Shown in pieces: positions 60,346-62,661 of a DNA stretch of 62,661 nt. The notes under the pieces were generated by a model. That model was not told the DNA's origin and searched no databases. It was given only the letters and a program-made list of their open reading frames with translations. The translations under genes and the position numbers were made by a program. Numbering within the stretch: position 1 is the stretch's first letter; each line of letters begins with the position of its first letter. Source of the stretch: Saprospiraceae bacterium (GTDB lineage: Bacteria; Bacteroidota; Bacteroidia; Chitinophagales; Saprospiraceae). The stretch covers positions 1-62,661 of the forward strand of contig JADJJU010000013.1 of the NCBI GenBank assembly GCA_016706365.1. Reading direction: 5' to 3'.

Positions 60346-60420
60346 GGGGGGAAGGGATCAAAGATTTTTTATCCACGAATTACACGAAGGACTTATTGAG
60401 GAAAAGCCTACCTGAATATT

Positions 60421-60473
60421 CGATGGTCCAAGTCTGCGACTTCGATCCAATAAATTTTGAATTTGTAATTCAA
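60421..60473 (-). repeat. Two-hairpin intergenic element, copy 4
   Basis: On the minus strand: TTGAATT-aca-AATTCAA (60457-60473), then GACTT/AAGTC stem (60431-60444) and the ACCATCG tail. The A/T change in the first hairpin relative to ATGAATT/AATTCAT is matched in both arms. The rest of 60346-60745 has a GGGCGCAGGGCCGTGCGCCC palindrome-like core near 60564 and AAAGC-type period-7 words. Confidence 0.7.
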
Positions 60474-60745
60474 CTACGACAATGTCAATTTAAACCCCAT
60501 TTGGCTGTTTCAACCTGCACCAAAAACCAAATCAACTCCTCAACCGGCTGTTGGTGTAGAGATGGGCGCAGGGCCGTGCGCCCCTACGAGTTTGTATCCA
60601 CCAGCTGTACTGCTTTCACGTGTTGCAACAATATCGAATCCCACTCGCAACTCTCAACTCACACCGGCTGTTCGCCAAAAGCTAAAGGCCAAAAGCCAAA
60701 AGCTGCTTCTCCCACACCCCGATTACCCGATTAACCGATTCCCCT

Positions 60746-62416
60746 CTACCTCCTCCCTCCAATAACCTGAACAATAATCCCGACGACCATCACAATTGCA
60801 GTACCCAATAAATTGAACCACAAGAATGTCAATTCAGTAAAAAAGTAGCAATAGAAAATGCAGGCCTGTGCTATCAATGCCGCAATAAACACCGCATTCC
60901 CTTTCACGAATTTAAGCATGAAAGCGGTGAGAAAGATCCCCAAAATCGTCCCATAAAAGAGCGATCCCAATACATTGACCGCTTCAATCAAACTCCCTAA
61001 TTGCGAAGCCATATTCGCCACCAAAATCCCAACAATCCCCCACATAAATGTCGCCATTTTGGAGGCTTTCAAATAATGAGCCGGACTGCGGTCTTTGGCT
61101 ATGTTTCGTTTGTAAATGTCCACAATGGATGTCGAAGACAGGGCATTCAATTCCGCAGATGTCGAGCTCATTGAAGCACAGAATATCACCGCAATGATCA
61201 AACCAATAAGACCTCTGGGCAAATATCTCGTTACAAAATCCAGAAATATATAATTCGTATCGTTGGCATCAGAAAGCGGATCATTGTCCTTGATCATTGT
61301 TTTTACCTCTGTGCGCAGGGTTTCAATTTCTTTGTTTTTCTTCTGAATGCCTGGTACGATATCTTGTTGAGATTCCGGCTGATCCATGAATTGATTTACC
61401 AGTTCCATTTTCTCCAGATGTAATTGAGTATGCTTTGTTTCCAGGTCCTGATATGCTGAATTGTAGGAACTACTTTCGAGCTTCTTCACTTCCACATCAT
61501 TGAAGAAAAGAGGCGGTTTCTCAAGCTGATAGAATGCCACCAACAATACACCAATCAACAGTATTCCAAACTGCATCGGAATTTTCACCGCCCCATTAAA
61601 CAATAATCCCATCCGCATTTGATTGAGATTCTTGCCGGTGATGTATCTTCCCACCTGGCTTTGATCCGTCCCAAAATAGGAGAGAGCAAGGAAAAAACCT
61701 CCAATGATTCCCGACCAAACATTATACTTTTCTCTGAGATCAAAAGTGGTATCTATAACATTCATTTTACCCAGGGCCCCACCAATTTCAAGCGCATCTG
61801 CAAATCCCATATCTCCCGGCAATAATTTTACAATCATAACCGCTGCAATTACCATTCCTGCCAGAATGACCAGCATTTGTCCCAGCTGTGTATACGAAAC
61901 TGCTTTTGTTCCACCTGAATAAGTGTATAAAAGTACAAGTCCTCCGATACACACATTCGTCAGATATATATTCCAGCCCAGCAATGAAGAAAGAATAATA
62001 CTCGGCGCATAAATCGTCAATCCTGCAGCCAATCCTCTCTGTATCAGAAACAGTGAAGCCGCCAATGACCTCGTCTTCAAATCAAATCGCCCCTCCAAAA
62101 ACTCATATGCTGTAAACACCTTCAATCGATGATACATCGGCAGAAAAACAGCTGCAATCACAATCATCGCTATCGGCAAACCAAAGTAATATTGTACAAA
62201 CCTCATCCCATCCGTAAATGCCTGTCCCGGCGCCGACAAAAACGTAATCGCACTAGCCTGCGTCGCCATTATGGATAGCCCCACCGCATACCATGGCATG
62301 CTGTTATTCCCCTTGAAATAGCCCTCTATATTTATAAGCCCCTTACTCCTGTAAAGACCATAAATCATAATGACCGCCAGGGTAATTATCAGTACAAACC
62401 AATCCAGTGCACTCAT
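60746..62416 (-). CDS. Sodium/solute symporter (SSS family)
   Basis: 556 residues, about 13-14 membrane segments. Seen: SIMATQASAITFLSAPGQAF in the first helices, TYSGGTKAVSYTQLGQMLVI, FGTDQSQVGRYITGK and GLIIAVIFCASMSSTSAELNALSS, the SSS signature areas. A ~100-residue hydrophilic insertion (about 300-390) with a coiled-coil-like pattern (KKNKEIETLRTEVKTMIKD) is unusual for the family but is seen in Bacteroidota members. Driven by Na+; substrate unknown (sugar, sialic acid or amino acid all possible). The start overlaps the short upstream gene (ATGA). Confidence 0.92.
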   Translation of the reverse strand: MSALDWFVLIITLAVIMIYGLYRSKGLINIEGYFKGNNSMPWYAVGLSIMATQASAITFLSAPGQAFTDGMRFVQYYFGLPIAMIVIAAVFLPMYHRLKVFTAYEFLEGRFDLKTRSLAASLFLIQRGLAAGLTIYAPSIILSSLLGWNIYLTNVCIGGLVLLYTYSGGTKAVSYTQLGQMLVILAGMVIAAVMIVKLLPGDMGFADALEIGGALGKMNVIDTTFDLREKYNVWSGIIGGFFLALSYFGTDQSQVGRYITGKNLNQMRMGLLFNGAVKIPMQFGILLIGVLLVAFYQLEKPPLFFNDVEVKKLESSSYNSAYQDLETKHTQLHLEKMELVNQFMDQPESQQDIVPGIQKKNKEIETLRTEVKTMIKDNDPLSDANDTNYIFLDFVTRYLPRGLIGLIIAVIFCASMSSTSAELNALSSTSIVDIYKRNIAKDRSPAHYLKASKMATFMWGIVGILVANMASQLGSLIEAVNVLGSLFYGTILGIFLTAFMLKFVKGNAVFIAALIAQACIFYCYFFTELTFLWFNLLGTAIVMVVGIIVQVIGGRR

Positions 62417-62523
62417 GAGTATATTTTAGTCAGCCAGTAATATAAGACTATCTGCAGCAGCAGAAACACCATAAGCATTGAATACCATAAATTCCAGTTG
62501 AGCTTTTTTTCTGTGTCTTCCAT
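62413..62523 (-). CDS. 36-residue membrane peptide overlapping the symporter gene
   Basis: ATG at 62523 to TGA 62413-62415, 36 residues. A short charged N terminus (MEDTEKKLNWNLW) is followed by one hydrophobic segment (SMLMVFLLLQIVLYYWL) and TKIYS. The TGA overlaps the ATG of the symporter in ATGA form, so translation is coupled. Small membrane peptides next to SSS transporters are known in other systems (for example PanF with YhdT), and this one may be an accessory subunit. Not a database call; support is the reading frame, overlap and membrane segment. Confidence 0.7.
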   Translation of the reverse strand: MEDTEKKLNWNLWYSMLMVFLLLQIVLYYWLTKIYS

Positions 62524-62661
62524 ATGTCAAAAAGTAGTAAATGGTAAATAGTGAATAGTAAATGGTAAGTACAGAGTGGTGTGTTGAGAGTTGTGAGGAT
62601 TGCAAAATGTAAGATGAAAAGTGAAATGGAAGAAAGTAAAAGTGAATAGTAAATTGTAAAT
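62524..62661. repeat. Heptanucleotide tract (GTAAATG/GTGAATA)n at window end
   Basis: GTAAATG, GTAAATA and GTGAATA heptamers upstream of 62523 continue to the window edge. Same type as 25642 and 55853. Confidence 0.8.

Noticed and set aside
60342..60765. Open frames of 130 and 67 residues after the DUF1905-like gene
   Set aside because: They cross the two-hairpin element and other repeats; no recognisable features.

Overview
The window looks like a chromosomal segment of a free-living member of the Bacteroidota, possibly Saprospiraceae-like. The evidence is T9SS-type sorting domains at the C termini of secreted proteins (9725-11227, 52509-54707), the Bacteroidota promoter pattern TTTG-N17-20-TAnnTTTG upstream of several genes, head-GIN (DUF2807) proteins, a long NusB of the Bacteroidota type, a BT_3928-like membrane protein, ECF sigma/anti-sigma pairs and an S46 dipeptidyl-peptidase. 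The family placement is inference. Genes are mostly short transcription units separated by long, highly repetitive intergenic DNA.

Layout. 1-1521: minus-strand ECF sigma factor, anti-sigma-like protein and a DUF4252 protein cut by the window edge. 2441-5349: LptF/G-type permease and a PAP2 phosphatase, set in a dense field of palindromic repeats. 6059-9688: exonuclease VII (xseB, xseA), repeated fragments of the xseA 5' end, a 30-G run, and sucC with an internal stop. 9725-15934: M43-type metalloprotease, malate dehydrogenase, a thioredoxin-fold redox protein behind a striking palindromic promoter, a VWA protein, an unknown exported protein and an esterase. 16149-22986: HsdR-N-like nuclease domain, ornithine aminotransferase, DinB, a damaged BaeRF-type release-factor paralogue beside a hibernation-factor-like protein, a CHRD lipoprotein and an alpha/beta hydrolase. 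23061-28338: MBOAT O-acyltransferase with an SGNH-like partner, a DUF6150 repeat protein, YihY and DUF748. 28954-35583: AHSA1/ArsR pair, CoaE-YigZ-EamA operon, BT_3928-like protein and NusB. 36279-41747: GuaA, a PBP1-like lipoprotein, an aldehyde dehydrogenase, a TrmH-type methyltransferase and a CoA-binding protein. 42094-44361: SIMPL protein, ClpP and a second sigma/anti-sigma pair. 45073-49830: a decayed IS110 relic, a GIN protein, an SH3-like exported protein and an intact IS256-family element. 49894-62523: S46 peptidase (broken), a gingipain-like T9SS protein, a second GIN protein, an Mpo1-like protein, small exported proteins, a cytochrome-c-like lipoprotein, a DUF1905/YdeI-like protein and an SSS symporter preceded by an overlapping 36-residue membrane peptide.

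Two features stand out. First, the intergenic DNA carries several families of structured repeats. One is an array in which a 7-9 bp direct repeat (GACATCACC or GACGTCACC) alternates with spacers that are themselves inverted repeats. Another is a two-hairpin element whose stems vary in a compensatory way. There is also a perfect 50-bp palindrome, and degenerate tracts that share a 7-bp period although their sequences differ. Second, at least seven genes are interrupted by single indels or stop codons, several in homopolymers and some in genes expected to be important (guaA, sucC). This suggests residual sequence error mixed with some real decay (the IS110 relic, the xseA fragments and the internal deletion in the BaeRF gene).
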